NCBI RefSeq assembly: GCF_028682395.1
Contig: NZ_JANHLC010000002.1
Location: 372,001 to 436,000 of the forward strand
From: Pseudomonas putida
GTDB taxonomy: Bacteria; Pseudomonadota; Gammaproteobacteria; Pseudomonadales; Pseudomonadaceae
Reading direction: 5' to 3'
Length of the DNA: 64,000 bases
Made by a program: the position numbers and the translations under genes. The notes beneath the pieces are model-generated. The model saw nothing but the letters and a program-made list of their open reading frames with translations, did no database searches and was not told the origin of the DNA. Positions within the stretch are counted from its first letter, which is position 1, and each line of letters starts with the position of its first letter. This document shows positions 1-9,312 of the stretch, piece by piece.

Positions 1-33
1 ACTGATCCACCACTCTGATGGCCACTCTTCTCA

Positions 34-996
34 ATGGATGTGGCCCCCATGCAACGCATCAGCGTGATCGACTCCCATACCGGCGGCGAACCGACCCGCC
101 TGGTTACCCACGGCTTTCCCGACCTGGGGCACGGCAGCATGGCCGAGCGCCGCCAGCGCCTGGCCGACCAGCACGATGCCTGGCGCACCGCCTGCATGCT
201 CGAACCGCGTGGCAACGACGTACTGGTCGGGGCCTTGCTCTGCGAACCCGTGGACCCGAGCGCCTGCGCCGGGGTGATTTTCTTTAACAACAGCGGCTAC
301 CTGGGTATGTGCGGCCACGGCACCATCGGCCTGGTGGTCTCCCTCGCCCATCTGGGCCGGATTGGCCCGGGCGTGCACAACATCGAGACGCCCGTGGGCA
401 CGGTCCAGGCGACCCTCCATGAAGATCGCTCGGTCAGCGTGCGCAATGTCCCGGCCTATCGTTATCGCCAGGCCGTGACGCTGCAGGTCCCGGGTATCGG
501 CACAGTGGTTGGCGATATCGCCTGGGGCGGCAACTGGTTTTTCCTGATCGCCGAACATGGCCAGCGAGTCGCCGGCGACAACCTCGAAGCCCTGACCGCC
601 TACACCGTGGCGGTCCAGCAGGCCCTTGACCGCCAAGGCATCCGCGGGGATGACGGCGGCTTGATCGACCATATCGAGTTGTTCGCCGACGACGAACACG
701 CCGACAGCCGCAACTTTGTGCTCTGCCCAGGCAAGGCCTATGACCGCTCGCCCTGCGGCACCGGCACCAGCGCCAAACTGGCCTGCCTGGCCGCCGACGG
801 CAAGCTGCAACCCAGGCAGATCTGGCGCCAGGCCAGTGTCATCGGTAGCGAATTCGAAGGCTCCTATGAACGGCTCGACGCCACCACCGCCGGCGAGCGC
901 ATCATCCCGACCATTCGCGGCCGCGCCCATATCAGCGCCGAAGCCACACTGATCCTCGAACAGGATGATCCGTTCGCCTGGGGCATCCAGCTGTGA
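34..996 (+). CDS. lhpA: 4-hydroxyproline 2-epimerase (proline racemase family)
   Basis: This enzyme should interconvert trans-4-hydroxy-L-proline and cis-4-hydroxy-D-proline, the first step of cytosolic hydroxyproline catabolism. The sequence shows the proline racemase fold signatures with both catalytic cysteines, one in MCGHGTIG near residue 90 and one in DRSPCGTG near residue 236. In this family the Cys/Cys pair is typical of 4-hydroxyproline epimerases, whereas Cys/Thr proteins are dehydratases and Ser/Cys proteins act on 3-hydroxyproline. Two in-frame starts exist: position 34 and position 49 (MQRISVID). The second matches the usual N-terminus better, but neither has a clear ribosome site. 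The next gene starts by overlapping this stop by four bases, and the three genes after it encode the dehydrogenase that consumes the product. Assignment is strong; only the start is uncertain. Confidence 0.9.
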   Translation: MDVAPMQRISVIDSHTGGEPTRLVTHGFPDLGHGSMAERRQRLADQHDAWRTACMLEPRGNDVLVGALLCEPVDPSACAGVIFFNNSGYLGMCGHGTIGLVVSLAHLGRIGPGVHNIETPVGTVQATLHEDRSVSVRNVPAYRYRQAVTLQVPGIGTVVGDIAWGGNWFFLIAEHGQRVAGDNLEALTAYTVAVQQALDRQGIRGDDGGLIDHIELFADDEHADSRNFVLCPGKAYDRSPCGTGTSAKLACLAADGKLQPRQIWRQASVIGSEFEGSYERLDATTAGERIIPTIRGRAHISAEATLILEQDDPFAWGIQL

Positions 997-2108
997 ACCC
1001 GGGCCATGACGCCGATGTGATCGTGATCGGCGCCGGCATTATCGGCGCCGCCTGTGCCCAGGCCCTGGCCCTGCGCGGCCTCGACGTGCTGGTGCTAGAC
1101 GCCGGCCTGCCCGGCGCCACTGCCGCCGGCATGGGCCATCTGCTGGTGCTCGATGACAACCCGGCCGAACTGGCCCTTAGCCAATACTCCCTGCGGCGCT
1201 GGCGTGAAACCGCGCCGGCGCTGCCCGAAGGCTGCGCCTATCGCACCAACGGCACCCTGTGGCTGGCGGCCAATGGCGAGGAAATGGCCGTGGCCGAAAG
1301 CAAGTTCGCCCACTTGAGCGAACACGGCGAAGCCTGCGAACTCCTGACCCGCGCGGCCCTGAGCGAGCGCGAGCCGCACCTGCGCGATGGCCTGACCGGC
1401 GGCCTGCTGATCAAGGGCGACGGGATTCTCTACGCCCCGGCCACCGCCCGCTGGATGCTCGATACTCCCGGCATCCGCCAGCGCCAGGCGCGCGTCAGTG
1501 AAGTCGACGGCCAGCGCGTGCGCCTCGACAGCGGCCAGTGGCTCGGCGCCGGCGCGGTGGTCCTGGCCAACGGTATTCAAGCCACCGAACTGTGCCCGGA
1601 ACTGCCCATCGAACCGAAAAAAGGCCATCTGCTGATTACTGACCGCTACCCCGGCACCGTGACCCATACCCTGGTCGAGCTGGGCTATGTCACCAGCGCT
1701 CACCATGCCAGCGGCCCTTCGACCGCCTGCAACATCCAGCCACGGCCTACCGGCCAGCTGTTTATCGGCGCTTCGCGGCAATTTGGCACCACTGATCCGG
1801 CGGTCGAGAGCTGGATGCTCGCCAAGATGCTCAAGCGCGCCGTCGAATACCTGCCCGGGCTCGCCCAGCTCAACGCCATCCGCGCCTGGACCGGCTTTCG
1901 CGCGGCCAGCCCGGACGGCCTGCCCCTGGTTGGCCAGCACCCACAACGACCGGGGCTGTGGCTGGCGGTCGGCCATGAAGGCCTGGGCGTCACCACGGCC
2001 CCCGCGACGGCTGATCTGCTGGTGGCCCAGTTGTTCGGCGAAACCACGCCGCTGAATGCGCAAGCCTATTTGCCTGAACGTTTCCTTGGAGAACCCGCCC
2101 ATGCCTGA
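993..2108 (+). CDS. lhpB: D-hydroxyproline dehydrogenase, FAD subunit (beta, DAO family)
   Basis: This is an FAD-dependent oxidoreductase of the D-amino-acid oxidase/glycine oxidase family (371 residues). A dinucleotide-binding motif [12 protein letters not shown] lies at residues 9-20 and the C-terminal part contains the conserved [14 protein letters not shown] segment seen in these oxidases. It likely oxidises cis-4-hydroxy-D-proline to pyrroline-4-hydroxy-2-carboxylate as the catalytic subunit of a heteromeric enzyme with the small 2Fe-2S protein and the larger FAD protein encoded immediately downstream. It begins with GTG at 993, overlapping the epimerase stop, so translation is probably coupled. 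The gene trio matches the Pseudomonas hydroxyproline dehydrogenase arrangement, so the role is inferred from family and context together. Confidence 0.87.
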   Translation: MNPGHDADVIVIGAGIIGAACAQALALRGLDVLVLDAGLPGATAAGMGHLLVLDDNPAELALSQYSLRRWRETAPALPEGCAYRTNGTLWLAANGEEMAVAESKFAHLSEHGEACELLTRAALSEREPHLRDGLTGGLLIKGDGILYAPATARWMLDTPGIRQRQARVSEVDGQRVRLDSGQWLGAGAVVLANGIQATELCPELPIEPKKGHLLITDRYPGTVTHTLVELGYVTSAHHASGPSTACNIQPRPTGQLFIGASRQFGTTDPAVESWMLAKMLKRAVEYLPGLAQLNAIRAWTGFRAASPDGLPLVGQHPQRPGLWLAVGHEGLGVTTAPATADLLVAQLFGETTPLNAQAYLPERFLGEPAHA

Positions 2109-2337
2109 ATTGACCCTCGATGGCCGGGTGCTGCGCGTCGCCGACGGCACCAGCGTGGCCGCCGCCCTGGCCCTGGGCGGCGACGGTAGCAGCCGCACCT
2201 CGGTCAGCGGCCAACGCCGCGCACCGCTGTGCGGCATGGGGATCTGCCAGGAATGCCGGGTCACCATCGACGGCCGGCGTCGCCTGGCCTGCCAGACCCT
2301 CTGCCGCGACGGCATGCACGTGGAGACCCGACCATGA
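2101..2337 (+). CDS. lhpE: D-hydroxyproline dehydrogenase, 2Fe-2S subunit
   Basis: This 78-residue protein is a small ferredoxin-like subunit. It has the plant-type 2Fe-2S pattern in PLCGMGICQECRV followed by a fourth cysteine in LACQT, the arrangement found in the gamma subunit of sarcosine/hydroxyproline oxidase complexes. It should pass electrons between the two FAD subunits encoded on either side. The ATG at 2101 is chosen because GGAG lies about eight bases upstream; it overlaps the end of the preceding gene by eight bases. The next subunit begins at 2334 in an ATGA overlap with this stop. The gene is too short to function alone and its meaning comes from the neighbours. Confidence 0.85.
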   Translation: MPELTLDGRVLRVADGTSVAAALALGGDGSSRTSVSGQRRAPLCGMGICQECRVTIDGRRRLACQTLCRDGMHVETRP

Positions 2338-3590
2338 GCGACTATGCCGACCTGCTGATTATCGGTGCCGGCCCTGCGGGCATGGCCGCCGCCCTCGCAG
2401 CTGCGCCCAGTGGTGCGCGTATCGTGCTGCTGGACGATAACCCACTGCCCGGCGGGCAGATCTGGCGCGACGGCCCCCAAGCCAAGTTGCCCGCCCAGGC
2501 ACGGCAGATGCGCGAACAGCTGCTGGGACTGAGCAATGTGCGCCATCACGCGGACACCCGGGTTATCGCCCAGGCCGGCCCAAAACAACTGCTGCTCGAA
2601 GACGCCGAGCGCGGCTGGGTCATGACCTACGAAACACTGATCCTGTGCACCGGCGCCCGTGAACTGCTGCTGCCCTTCCCTGGCTGGACCCTGCCCGGCG
2701 TGACCGGCGCCGGCGGCCTCCAGGCATTGATCAAGGGCGGTTTGCCAGTGAGCGGCGAGCGCCTGGTGATCGCCGGGAGCGGCCCGCTGCTACTGGCCAG
2801 CGCCACCACGGCACGCAGCAACGGTGCACGGATTGTGCGGATTGCCGAGCAGGCATCGCGAGGGGCCGTCGCCGGCTTCGCCGCGCAATTACCGCGCTGG
2901 CCGCACAAGCTGCTGCAATCCTTTGGCTTGTTCGATCATCACTACCGCACAGGCAGCCATGTCCTTGAAGCCCTGGGCAGCGACCGCCTGGAAGGCGTGC
3001 GCCTGCACCAGCAGGGCAAGGTCGTTGAACTGGCCTGCGAGCGCCTGGCGGTGGGCTTCGGCCTGATCCCCAATACCCAACTGGGCCAGGCCCTGGGCTG
3101 CGCCCTGTCGGGCACGGCATTGGCGGTGGATGCCTGGCAAGCCAGCAGCCTGGCCGATCATTACGCCGCGGGTGAATGCACTGGCTTTGGCGGCAGCGAG
3201 CTGGCCCTGGTCGAAGGCGCCATTGCCGGTTTGGCCGCCGTTGGCGAGCGCGATGCGGCCCAACGGTTGTGGCCGCAACGGGCACGCTGGCAAGGGTTTG
3301 CCGATACGCTAAACCACGCCTTCGCCATCGCGCCCGCGCTCAAACAGCTGGCAAAACCCGACACCCTGGTTTGCCGCTGCGAGGATGTCGCCTTTCAGGC
3401 CCTGGCCGGGCATGCGGACTGGCGCGCCGCCAAACTGGCCAGCCGCTGCGGCATGGGCGCCTGCCAGGGCCGGGTCTGCGGCGGCGCGGCGCAGCATCTG
3501 TTTGGTTGGACACCGCCCGTGCCACGCCCGCCTTTTAGCCCGGCGCGTATCGAGACGTTGTTGTGCCTCGACGACACCCCGCCGCTCTAA
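2334..3590 (+). CDS. lhpF: D-hydroxyproline dehydrogenase, FAD/NAD-type subunit (alpha)
   Basis: This 418-residue protein is a pyridine-nucleotide-disulfide-type FAD oxidoreductase. An FAD-binding motif IIGAGPAGMAAA lies near residue 9, followed by GGQIWRDG, a family hallmark, and a second nucleotide fold beginning LVIAGSGPLLLA near residue 142. The C-terminus carries a BFD-like 2Fe-2S domain with cysteines in VCRCEDV and in RCGMGACQGRVCG. This layout matches the alpha subunit of heteromeric opine/sarcosine/hydroxyproline dehydrogenases. It likely relays electrons from the beta subunit towards the respiratory chain. Its start overlaps the stop of the 2Fe-2S subunit gene. A short terminator hairpin begins at its stop codon, so this ends the first transcript. 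Confidence 0.86.
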   Translation: MSDYADLLIIGAGPAGMAAALAAAPSGARIVLLDDNPLPGGQIWRDGPQAKLPAQARQMREQLLGLSNVRHHADTRVIAQAGPKQLLLEDAERGWVMTYETLILCTGARELLLPFPGWTLPGVTGAGGLQALIKGGLPVSGERLVIAGSGPLLLASATTARSNGARIVRIAEQASRGAVAGFAAQLPRWPHKLLQSFGLFDHHYRTGSHVLEALGSDRLEGVRLHQQGKVVELACERLAVGFGLIPNTQLGQALGCALSGTALAVDAWQASSLADHYAAGECTGFGGSELALVEGAIAGLAAVGERDAAQRLWPQRARWQGFADTLNHAFAIAPALKQLAKPDTLVCRCEDVAFQALAGHADWRAAKLASRCGMGACQGRVCGGAAQHLFGWTPPVPRPPFSPARIETLLCLDDTPPL

Positions 3591-3606
3591 GCCCCGCGCC
3601 GGGGCT
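3590..3606 (+). terminator. Short intrinsic terminator after the dehydrogenase genes
   Basis: AGCCCCG and CGGGGCT form a 7-bp stem with a 3-base loop and are followed by TTTC. The left arm uses the last base of the stop codon. It separates the dehydrogenase operon from the regulator gene that follows. Confidence 0.6.
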
Positions 3607-3664
3607 TTCGGCCGCGCCAGCGGATCTCTATGATCCCGGGGGTACTCCTCGGACCCCCGGCGCC

Positions 3665-4414
3665 ATGTACCTATCGCTCAACACGCTCAAGCCCTGCGAC
3701 CTGCCTACCCTACTGGGCAGCCTGCAACCCATCGCGCCGCTGCTCGATACCCTGGTGGACGTGGTCTTCTTTATCAAAGACCGCGAGGCGCGCTACGCCT
3801 TCGTCAACCAGACCCTGGCCCGGCGCTGCGGCTTCAAGCACAGCCAGGACCTGCTCGGGCTGACCGCCGAGATGGTCTTCCCGGCGCGCTTCGGCCCGCT
3901 TTATACCGAGCAGGACCGACGCGTACTGAGCAGCGGCCGTGAGCTGGCCGACCAACTGGAACTGCACCTGTATGACGCCAACCAGCCCGTCTGGTGCCTG
4001 ACCCACAAGCTCGCCCTGCGCAATGAACAGGGCGAGGTGGTCGGCCTGGCCGGCATCTCCCGCGACCTGCAGCTGCCCCAGTCCAACCACCCAGCGTTCC
4101 AGAAACTGGCAGCAGTGGATGCCCATATCCGCAACCACTTCGCCCGCGCCATCAGCCTCGCCGAGTTGACGGCCATTGCCGGCCTGTCCGTGGCCCAGTT
4201 GGAACGTCACTGCAAGCGAATCTTCCAGCTCACGCCCCGGCAGATGATCCACAAGGCGCGCCTTGAAGAAGCCTCGCGCCTGCTGTTGGAGCACGACCTG
4301 CCGATCACCGAGATCGCCCTGCGCTGCGGCTATACCGACCATAGCGCCTTTAGCCGCCAGTTCCGCGCCCTGACCAGCCTATCCCCCAGCCAGTACCGCG
4401 ATACCCACCGTTAA
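3665..4414 (+). CDS. PAS-domain AraC-family regulator of hydroxyproline genes
   Basis: This 249-residue protein has an N-terminal PAS-like domain (about residues 20-135, including VVFFIKDREARYAFVNQTL and the GLAGISRDL end) and a C-terminal AraC/XylS double helix-turn-helix (about 150-245, ending in CGYTDHSAFSRQFRAL and SPSQYR). Such regulators usually sit beside the catabolic genes they control and respond to the substrate. It follows the hydroxyproline dehydrogenase genes in the same direction, so it is the best local candidate for their activator. The ATG at 3665 is chosen because the PAS domain starts soon after it; the longer frame reads through the terminator. The ligand is unknown. The palindromic operators at 4599 and 10424 look more like GntR-type sites, so this protein may not be their reader. 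Confidence 0.75.
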   Translation: MYLSLNTLKPCDLPTLLGSLQPIAPLLDTLVDVVFFIKDREARYAFVNQTLARRCGFKHSQDLLGLTAEMVFPARFGPLYTEQDRRVLSSGRELADQLELHLYDANQPVWCLTHKLALRNEQGEVVGLAGISRDLQLPQSNHPAFQKLAAVDAHIRNHFARAISLAELTAIAGLSVAQLERHCKRIFQLTPRQMIHKARLEEASRLLLEHDLPITEIALRCGYTDHSAFSRQFRALTSLSPSQYRDTHR

Positions 4415-4661
4415 GACGCCGGTGTTCCTTTAGCGGGCGTCGCGGGTGTGCACTGCTCCCTTATGTAACACCCGGCAACCCGCGCTTTCGTCGCCCTTGA
4501 CGCCCACTGGCAAATCACCTTCTCTGTAGGACATATAGCTTAAGGCCCGGTGAAAAAATCGAGACTCGAAGCGGAAATAGGCACGGCCATTGCAAAACAA
4601 ATATCGTATACGAAATTCTCACTACGATAGCCAACAGCACTTTTCCGATAACGAGGCCTCT
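4415..4661. promoter_or_regulatory. Promoter region of the transporter/AcnX operon
   Basis: No gene is visible here. A hairpin-forming GACGCC/GGCGTC pair follows the regulator stop, and the right half holds the 18-bp operator at 4599-4616. The operon start codon at 4662 has GAGG five bases upstream. Confidence 0.5.
4599..4616. promoter_or_regulatory. Palindromic operator A, identical to the one at 10424
   Basis: AAATATCGTATACGAAAT contains the perfect 10-bp palindrome TCGTATACGA (4604-4613). The same 18 bases occur at 10424-10441. The GTATAC core is typical of FCD-type GntR repressor sites. It lies 46 bases before the start of the substrate-binding protein gene. The reader is inferred and is not identified in this window. 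Confidence 0.7.
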
Positions 4662-5480
4662 ATGAAAAACCCCGCATTTGCCGTAGCCCTCAGCGCTGTG
4701 CTCAGTACCTCCTTCGTTGCCACCGCCCAGGCCGACAAACTCGATGACATCATCGGTTCGGGCAAGCTGCGCTGCGCCGTCACCCTGGACTTCCCGCCCA
4801 TGGGTTTTCGCGATGAAGCCAACAAACCCGCCGGCTTCGACGTGGACTACTGCAACGACCTGGCGAAAGTCCTCGGCGTCGATGCCGAAGTGGTCGAGAC
4901 GCCCTTTCCTGATCGTATTCCCGCACTGATTTCCGGGCGCGCCGACATCATCGTCGCCTCCACTTCCGACACCCTGGAGCGGGCCAAGACCGTCGGCCTG
5001 ACCATTCCCTACTTCGCCTTCCAGATGGTCGTGCTGACCCGCGACGACACCGGCATCAAGAGCTTCGACGACATCAAGGGCAAGGCCCTGGGCAACACCA
5101 GCGGCACCTATGAAGCCATCGCCCTGGAAAAAGACGTGAAGAGCTGGGGCAGCGGCAGCTTCCGTGCCTACCAATCGCAGAACGACACTATCCTCGCCGT
5201 GGCCCAGGGCCATATCGATGCCACCGTGGTGACCAACACCGTCGCCGCCGCCACCCTGAAATCGGGCAAGTACAAAAACCTGAAGATCGCCGGCAACGCC
5301 CCGTATGTCATCGACTACGTGTCCCTGGGCGCCAAGCGTAACGAATACGGCCTGATCAACTACCTCAATCTGTTCGTCAACCAGCAAGTACGCAGCGGGC
5401 GCTACAAGGAGTTGTTCGTCAAGTGGGTCGGCACCGAGATCCCGCCGACCGACCTGACCGTGCCACACGTCTACTACTGA
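4662..5480 (+). CDS. Polar amino-acid ABC transporter, periplasmic binding protein
   Basis: This is a family-3 extracellular solute-binding protein of 272 residues. A signal peptide covers about residues 1-23 and ends in ATAQA. The mature protein begins with the typical KLRCAV-x-PPMGF pattern and has the DIIVASTSDTLERAKTVGLTIPY hinge-type segment of amino-acid binders. It should capture the substrate in the periplasm and hand it to the two permeases and ATPase encoded downstream. The substrate is most likely hydroxyproline or 3-hydroxyproline, inferred from the dehydratase and racemase genes in the same operon. The ATG at 4662 is preferred because GAGG precedes it and it gives a clean signal peptide. 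Confidence 0.88.
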   Translation: MKNPAFAVALSAVLSTSFVATAQADKLDDIIGSGKLRCAVTLDFPPMGFRDEANKPAGFDVDYCNDLAKVLGVDAEVVETPFPDRIPALISGRADIIVASTSDTLERAKTVGLTIPYFAFQMVVLTRDDTGIKSFDDIKGKALGNTSGTYEAIALEKDVKSWGSGSFRAYQSQNDTILAVAQGHIDATVVTNTVAAATLKSGKYKNLKIAGNAPYVIDYVSLGAKRNEYGLINYLNLFVNQQVRSGRYKELFVKWVGTEIPPTDLTVPHVYY

Positions 5481-5490
5481 GGTGACCGGC

Positions 5491-7269
5491 ATGCCCAGCA
5501 CGCCCACTTCCCTGACCGGGCATAGCCTGGTCGAGGGCGCCGGCCACGGCGCCCTGCTGTTTGCCGACACCGGGCTGAGTTTCTGGGGCGGCGTCGATCC
5601 GTTTACCGGCGAAGTGATCGATCGGCACCACCCCCTCAGCGGCCAGCACCTGGCTGGCCGCGTGCTGGCCATCCCCAGCGGCCGGGGCTCATGCACCGGC
5701 AGCAGTGTGATGATGGAACTGATCAGCAATGGCCATGCACCGGCGGCACTGGTGCTGGCTGAACCCGACGAGATCCTGACCCTGGGCGTGCTGGTGGCCC
5801 AGACCTTCTTCAACCGCTCCCTGCCGGTGCTCTGCATCGGCCGGGAGGCCTTTGCCACGCTGCGCGGCCACGGCTTTGCAGAGGTCCTGGGCGAACAGCT
5901 GAAACTGCACGACAGCCCTATCGAATCCTCCCCGACGACGCCCGACGCGCCGCCGGACCTTGCTACCAATACCTCCCTGACCCTCAGCGAACTCGACCAG
6001 GCGCTACTCGATGGCCGCCATGGCCAGGCCGCCCAGGTCGCTATGCAGATCGTTCTGCGCATGGCCCAGTTGCAAGGCGCCCCCTGCCTGGTGGACGTGA
6101 CCCAGGCCCATATCGACGGCTGCATCTATACCGGTCCCGCCAGCCTGCGCTTTGCCCAGCAACTGGTGCAGTGGGGCGCACAGGTGCGGGTGCCGACCAC
6201 CCTCAACTCGATTTCCGTGGACCAGCGACGCTGGCGCGAACTGGGCATCGATGCTGCGCTCGGCGAGCCGGCCAGCGCCCTGGGTGATGCCTATATGGCC
6301 ATGGGCGCGCAACTGAGTTTTACCTGCGCACCCTATCTTCTCGACAGCGCGCCAAAACTGGGCGAGCAGATTGTCTGGGCCGAATCCAACGCCGTGGTCT
6401 ACGCCAACAGCGTACTGGGCGCGCGCACCCAGAAGTACCCCGATTACCTGGATATCTGCATTGCCCTGACCGGCCGCGCACCGCTGATCGGCTGCCACCT
6501 GGACGCCCAGCGCCAGGCCCGGCTGCAGATCGAACTACCGCCCCTGGGCGAACTGGATGACGCCTTCTACCCGCTGCTCGGCTACCACATCGGCACGCTG
6601 GTCGGCAGTCAGGTGCCGCTGATCCTCGGCCTGGAGCAACGCCAGCCGAGCCTGGACGACCTGAAGGCCTTTGGCGCAGCCTTCGCCACCACCTCGGCCG
6701 CACCGCTGTTTCATATCGCCGGCGTGACGCCCGAGGCACTGGACCCGACCCAGGTCATCGCGCCGGGTCAACCACTGCCGGTCACCCGCATCCGCCTGCA
6801 AGACCTGCTGCTCAGCTGGCGCGAACTCAACAGCGCCCGCGACCCGGCCGTGGACATGGTCTCACTGGGCAACCCGCATTTCTCCCTGAGCGAGTTCGCG
6901 CGCCTCGCGCAACTGTGCCAGGGCCGCCGCAAACACCCGCAGGTGAGCCTGGCAATTACCTGCGGGCGCGCCGTGCTGGAACAGGCCCGCGCCGCCGGTT
7001 ATCTGGTGGCCATCGAGGCCTTTGGCGCGACCCTGGTGACCGACACCTGCTGGTGCATGCTTGGCGAGCCGGTGATCCCGCCTGCCGCCCGCACGCTGAT
7101 GACCAACTCGGGCAAGTACGCCCACTACGCCCCCGGCCTGGCCGGTCGGCCGGTGCACTTCGCCAGCCTGGGCGAGTGTGTCGAATCGGCCTGTACCGCC
7201 CTGAGCACGGGCCGCCTGCCGACCTGGCTGGCACCTGCTGCCCTTCTGGAGAGCCCCGCGCATGTTTGA
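5491..7269 (+). CDS. cis-3-hydroxy-L-proline dehydratase (aconitase X, fused type)
   Basis: This 592-residue protein is an aconitase X of the fused kind: an N-terminal swivelling domain (DUF126, about residues 1-145, with SGRGSCTGSSVMMELI) joined to the large catalytic domain (DUF521, about 170-590). The large domain shows conserved blocks including YANSVLGARTQKYPDY and the cysteine-containing DTCWCMLGEP near the C-terminus. Fused bacterial AcnX proteins were shown to dehydrate cis-3-hydroxy-L-proline to pyrroline-2-carboxylate. The Ldh2-family gene at 13089-14096 could reduce that product to proline. The start at 5491 has GAGGTG six bases upstream. The next gene overlaps its end by eight bases, so it belongs to the transporter operon. 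The substrate is an inference from family and context. Confidence 0.87.
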   Translation: MPSTPTSLTGHSLVEGAGHGALLFADTGLSFWGGVDPFTGEVIDRHHPLSGQHLAGRVLAIPSGRGSCTGSSVMMELISNGHAPAALVLAEPDEILTLGVLVAQTFFNRSLPVLCIGREAFATLRGHGFAEVLGEQLKLHDSPIESSPTTPDAPPDLATNTSLTLSELDQALLDGRHGQAAQVAMQIVLRMAQLQGAPCLVDVTQAHIDGCIYTGPASLRFAQQLVQWGAQVRVPTTLNSISVDQRRWRELGIDAALGEPASALGDAYMAMGAQLSFTCAPYLLDSAPKLGEQIVWAESNAVVYANSVLGARTQKYPDYLDICIALTGRAPLIGCHLDAQRQARLQIELPPLGELDDAFYPLLGYHIGTLVGSQVPLILGLEQRQPSLDDLKAFGAAFATTSAAPLFHIAGVTPEALDPTQVIAPGQPLPVTRIRLQDLLLSWRELNSARDPAVDMVSLGNPHFSLSEFARLAQLCQGRRKHPQVSLAITCGRAVLEQARAAGYLVAIEAFGATLVTDTCWCMLGEPVIPPAARTLMTNSGKYAHYAPGLAGRPVHFASLGECVESACTALSTGRLPTWLAPAALLESPAHV

Positions 7270-7927
7270 CTATACCTTCCAATGGCGAGCGGCCCTGCGC
7301 GCCCTGCCCGATATGCTCGGCGGTGCCTGGGTCACGTTCGAGACCGCCGCCCTGTCGATGATCTTCGGGGTGCTGATTGCCCTGGGCCTGACCGTCATGC
7401 GCGAAGCCAAGCAGCCCCTGCTGCGCGGCATCGGCAATGGCTGGGTGTCGATTGCCCGCAACACGCCGTCGCTGTTCCAGATCTACATCCTCTACTTCGG
7501 CCTGGGTTCGCTGGGGCTGCACGTCAGCTCCTGGTTCGCCCTGCTGGCGGGGATCACGTTCAACAACGCCGGCTACCTGGCGGAGAACTTTCGCGGCGGC
7601 CTTAAGGCCGTGCCCACCACACAGATGCGCGCAGCCCGCTCCCTGGGCATGAGCGCCTTCCAGGCCTATCGGATGATCATCGTGCCGCAGCTGTTGCGGG
7701 TGGTGTTCTACCCGCTGAGCAATCAGATGGTCTGGGCGGTGCTGATGACGTCCCTGGGGGTGATCGTCGGCCTGAACAACGACCTCACCGGCGTGACCCA
7801 GGACTACAACGTCAAGACCTTCCGTACCTTCGAATACTTCGCCATCGCCGCGGTGCTGTATTACCTGATCGCCAAGCTGATCGTCGCGGTAGCCCGGCTG
7901 ATGGCCTGGCGGCTGTTCCGTTACTGA
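7262..7927 (+). CDS. Amino-acid ABC transporter permease 1
   Basis: This 221-residue inner-membrane protein belongs to the HisM/GlnP permease family. It has about five hydrophobic segments and the cytoplasmic EAA-type loop in FRGGLKAVPTTQMRAARSLGMSAFQAYRMIIVPQ-like sequence at about residues 112-145, which contacts the ATPase. It starts inside the last codons of the aconitase X gene and is followed ten bases later by the second permease. Together they form the channel of a polar amino-acid importer. The substrate is probably a hydroxyproline isomer, judged only from the operon. Confidence 0.88.
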   Translation: MFDYTFQWRAALRALPDMLGGAWVTFETAALSMIFGVLIALGLTVMREAKQPLLRGIGNGWVSIARNTPSLFQIYILYFGLGSLGLHVSSWFALLAGITFNNAGYLAENFRGGLKAVPTTQMRAARSLGMSAFQAYRMIIVPQLLRVVFYPLSNQMVWAVLMTSLGVIVGLNNDLTGVTQDYNVKTFRTFEYFAIAAVLYYLIAKLIVAVARLMAWRLFRY

Positions 7928-7937
7928 GGACCTGTGC

Positions 7938-8588
7938 ATGTTTGCCACCAGTTTTACCTGGAATGACCTGCTGTTCATGCTCGATGGCGCCTGGGTCACG
8001 CTGCAACTGACGTTCTGGTCGATCATCCTCGGCTCCGTCGCCGGCCTGCTGTTCGGCCTGCTGCGCGCCTTGCTGCCGCGCGCCAGCCTACCGCTGGCCT
8101 GGGTGCTGGATATCTTTCGCAGCGTGCCGCTGCTGATCCAGTTCGTGCTGTTCAACTCGTTCAAGAGCATCGTCGGCCTGAACATCAGCGCCTTCAGCGT
8201 CGGCTGCATCGTGCTGGGGGTCTATGCCGCCGCGTACTTCACCGAGATCGTGCGCAGCGGCGTGCTCTCGGTGCCGCCGACCGTGCGCCGGGCCAGCCGC
8301 TCCCTGGGGCTGACCTACCTGCAGGACCTGCGCTGGATTGTCCTGCCCATGGCCTCGCGCGTGGCCTTCCCCGGCTGGCTGAACCTGGTGCTCAGCGTGA
8401 TGAAGGACACTGCGTTGGTGATGTGGATCGGCATCGTCGAGCTGCTGCGGGCCTCGCAGACCATCGTCACGCGGATTCAGGAACCCCTGCTGGTGCTGTG
8501 CATCGCGGGCCTCATTTACTACGTCATGAGCCTGGTGGTTGCACGCCTGGGCGCCCGTCTGGAAAGAAGGTGGCAAGAAAATGATTGA
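7938..8588 (+). CDS. Amino-acid ABC transporter permease 2
   Basis: This 216-residue protein is the partner permease of the same HisM/GlnP family. Hydrophobic segments occur throughout, and the EAA loop is recognisable in VRSGVLSVPPTVRRASRSLG. It ends by overlapping the ATPase gene by eight bases, which is normal for co-translated transporter subunits. Two different permeases with one ATPase and one binding protein make a complete type I importer. Confidence 0.88.
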   Translation: MFATSFTWNDLLFMLDGAWVTLQLTFWSIILGSVAGLLFGLLRALLPRASLPLAWVLDIFRSVPLLIQFVLFNSFKSIVGLNISAFSVGCIVLGVYAAAYFTEIVRSGVLSVPPTVRRASRSLGLTYLQDLRWIVLPMASRVAFPGWLNLVLSVMKDTALVMWIGIVELLRASQTIVTRIQEPLLVLCIAGLIYYVMSLVVARLGARLERRWQEND

Positions 8589-9303
8589 GATCGACAACGT
8601 ACACAAATCCTTCGGCGACCTCGAAGTGGTCAAGGGTGTCAGCCTGACCGTCAACAAGGGCGAAGTGGTGTCGATCATCGGCGGCTCCGGCTCCGGCAAG
8701 TCGACCCTGCTGATGTGCATCAACGGCCTGGAACCGATCCAGAAAGGCAGCATCCGCGTCGACGGTATCGAGGTCCACGGCAAGGGCACCAACCTCAATC
8801 AGTTGCGCCAGAAGATCGGTATCGTCTTCCAGCAATGGAACGCCTTCCCTCACCTGACGGTGCTGGAAAACGTCATGCTGGCGCCGCGCAAGGTGCTCGG
8901 CAAAAGCCGCGAAGAGGCCGAAGCCCTGGCCATCCAGCAACTGACCCATGTGGGCCTGGGCGACAAGTTCAAGACGTTCCCCGGCAAGCTGTCCGGCGGC
9001 CAGCAACAGCGCATGGCGATTGCCCGCGCCCTGGCCATGTCACCGGACTACATGCTGTTCGACGAAGCCACCTCGGCCCTTGACCCGCAACTGGTCGGCG
9101 AAGTGCTGGACACCATGCGCATGCTCGCCGAAGACGGCATGACCATGGTCCTGGTGACCCACGAAATTCGCTTTGCCCGCGATGTGTCCGACCGCGTGGC
9201 GTTCTTTCGCAACGGCCTGGTCCACGAGATCGGCTCGCCCGATCAGGTGATCGGCAACCCCATGCAGCCGGAAACGGCAGCCTTCCTCAAATCGGTCAAA
9301 TAG
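8581..9303 (+). CDS. Amino-acid ABC transporter ATPase
   Basis: This 240-residue protein is the nucleotide-binding subunit of the importer. The Walker A motif GGSGSGKST is at residues 34-42, the signature LSGGQ at 137-141, and Walker B YMLFDE at 157-162; a switch histidine follows in LVTHEIRFA. It is close to GlnQ/HisP-type ATPases in length and sequence. The ATG at 8581 is preferred over the longer frame because the family normally begins at this point with MIEI. It completes the transporter set whose binding protein is at 4662. Confidence 0.92.
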   Translation: MIEIDNVHKSFGDLEVVKGVSLTVNKGEVVSIIGGSGSGKSTLLMCINGLEPIQKGSIRVDGIEVHGKGTNLNQLRQKIGIVFQQWNAFPHLTVLENVMLAPRKVLGKSREEAEALAIQQLTHVGLGDKFKTFPGKLSGGQQQRMAIARALAMSPDYMLFDEATSALDPQLVGEVLDTMRMLAEDGMTMVLVTHEIRFARDVSDRVAFFRNGLVHEIGSPDQVIGNPMQPETAAFLKSVK

Positions 9304-9312
9304 GAGTCGGCA

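Noticed and set aside
1095..2588. Long minus-strand frame over lhpB, lhpE and lhpF
   Set aside because: It is antisense to three enzymes with clear motifs and overlapping starts and stops.
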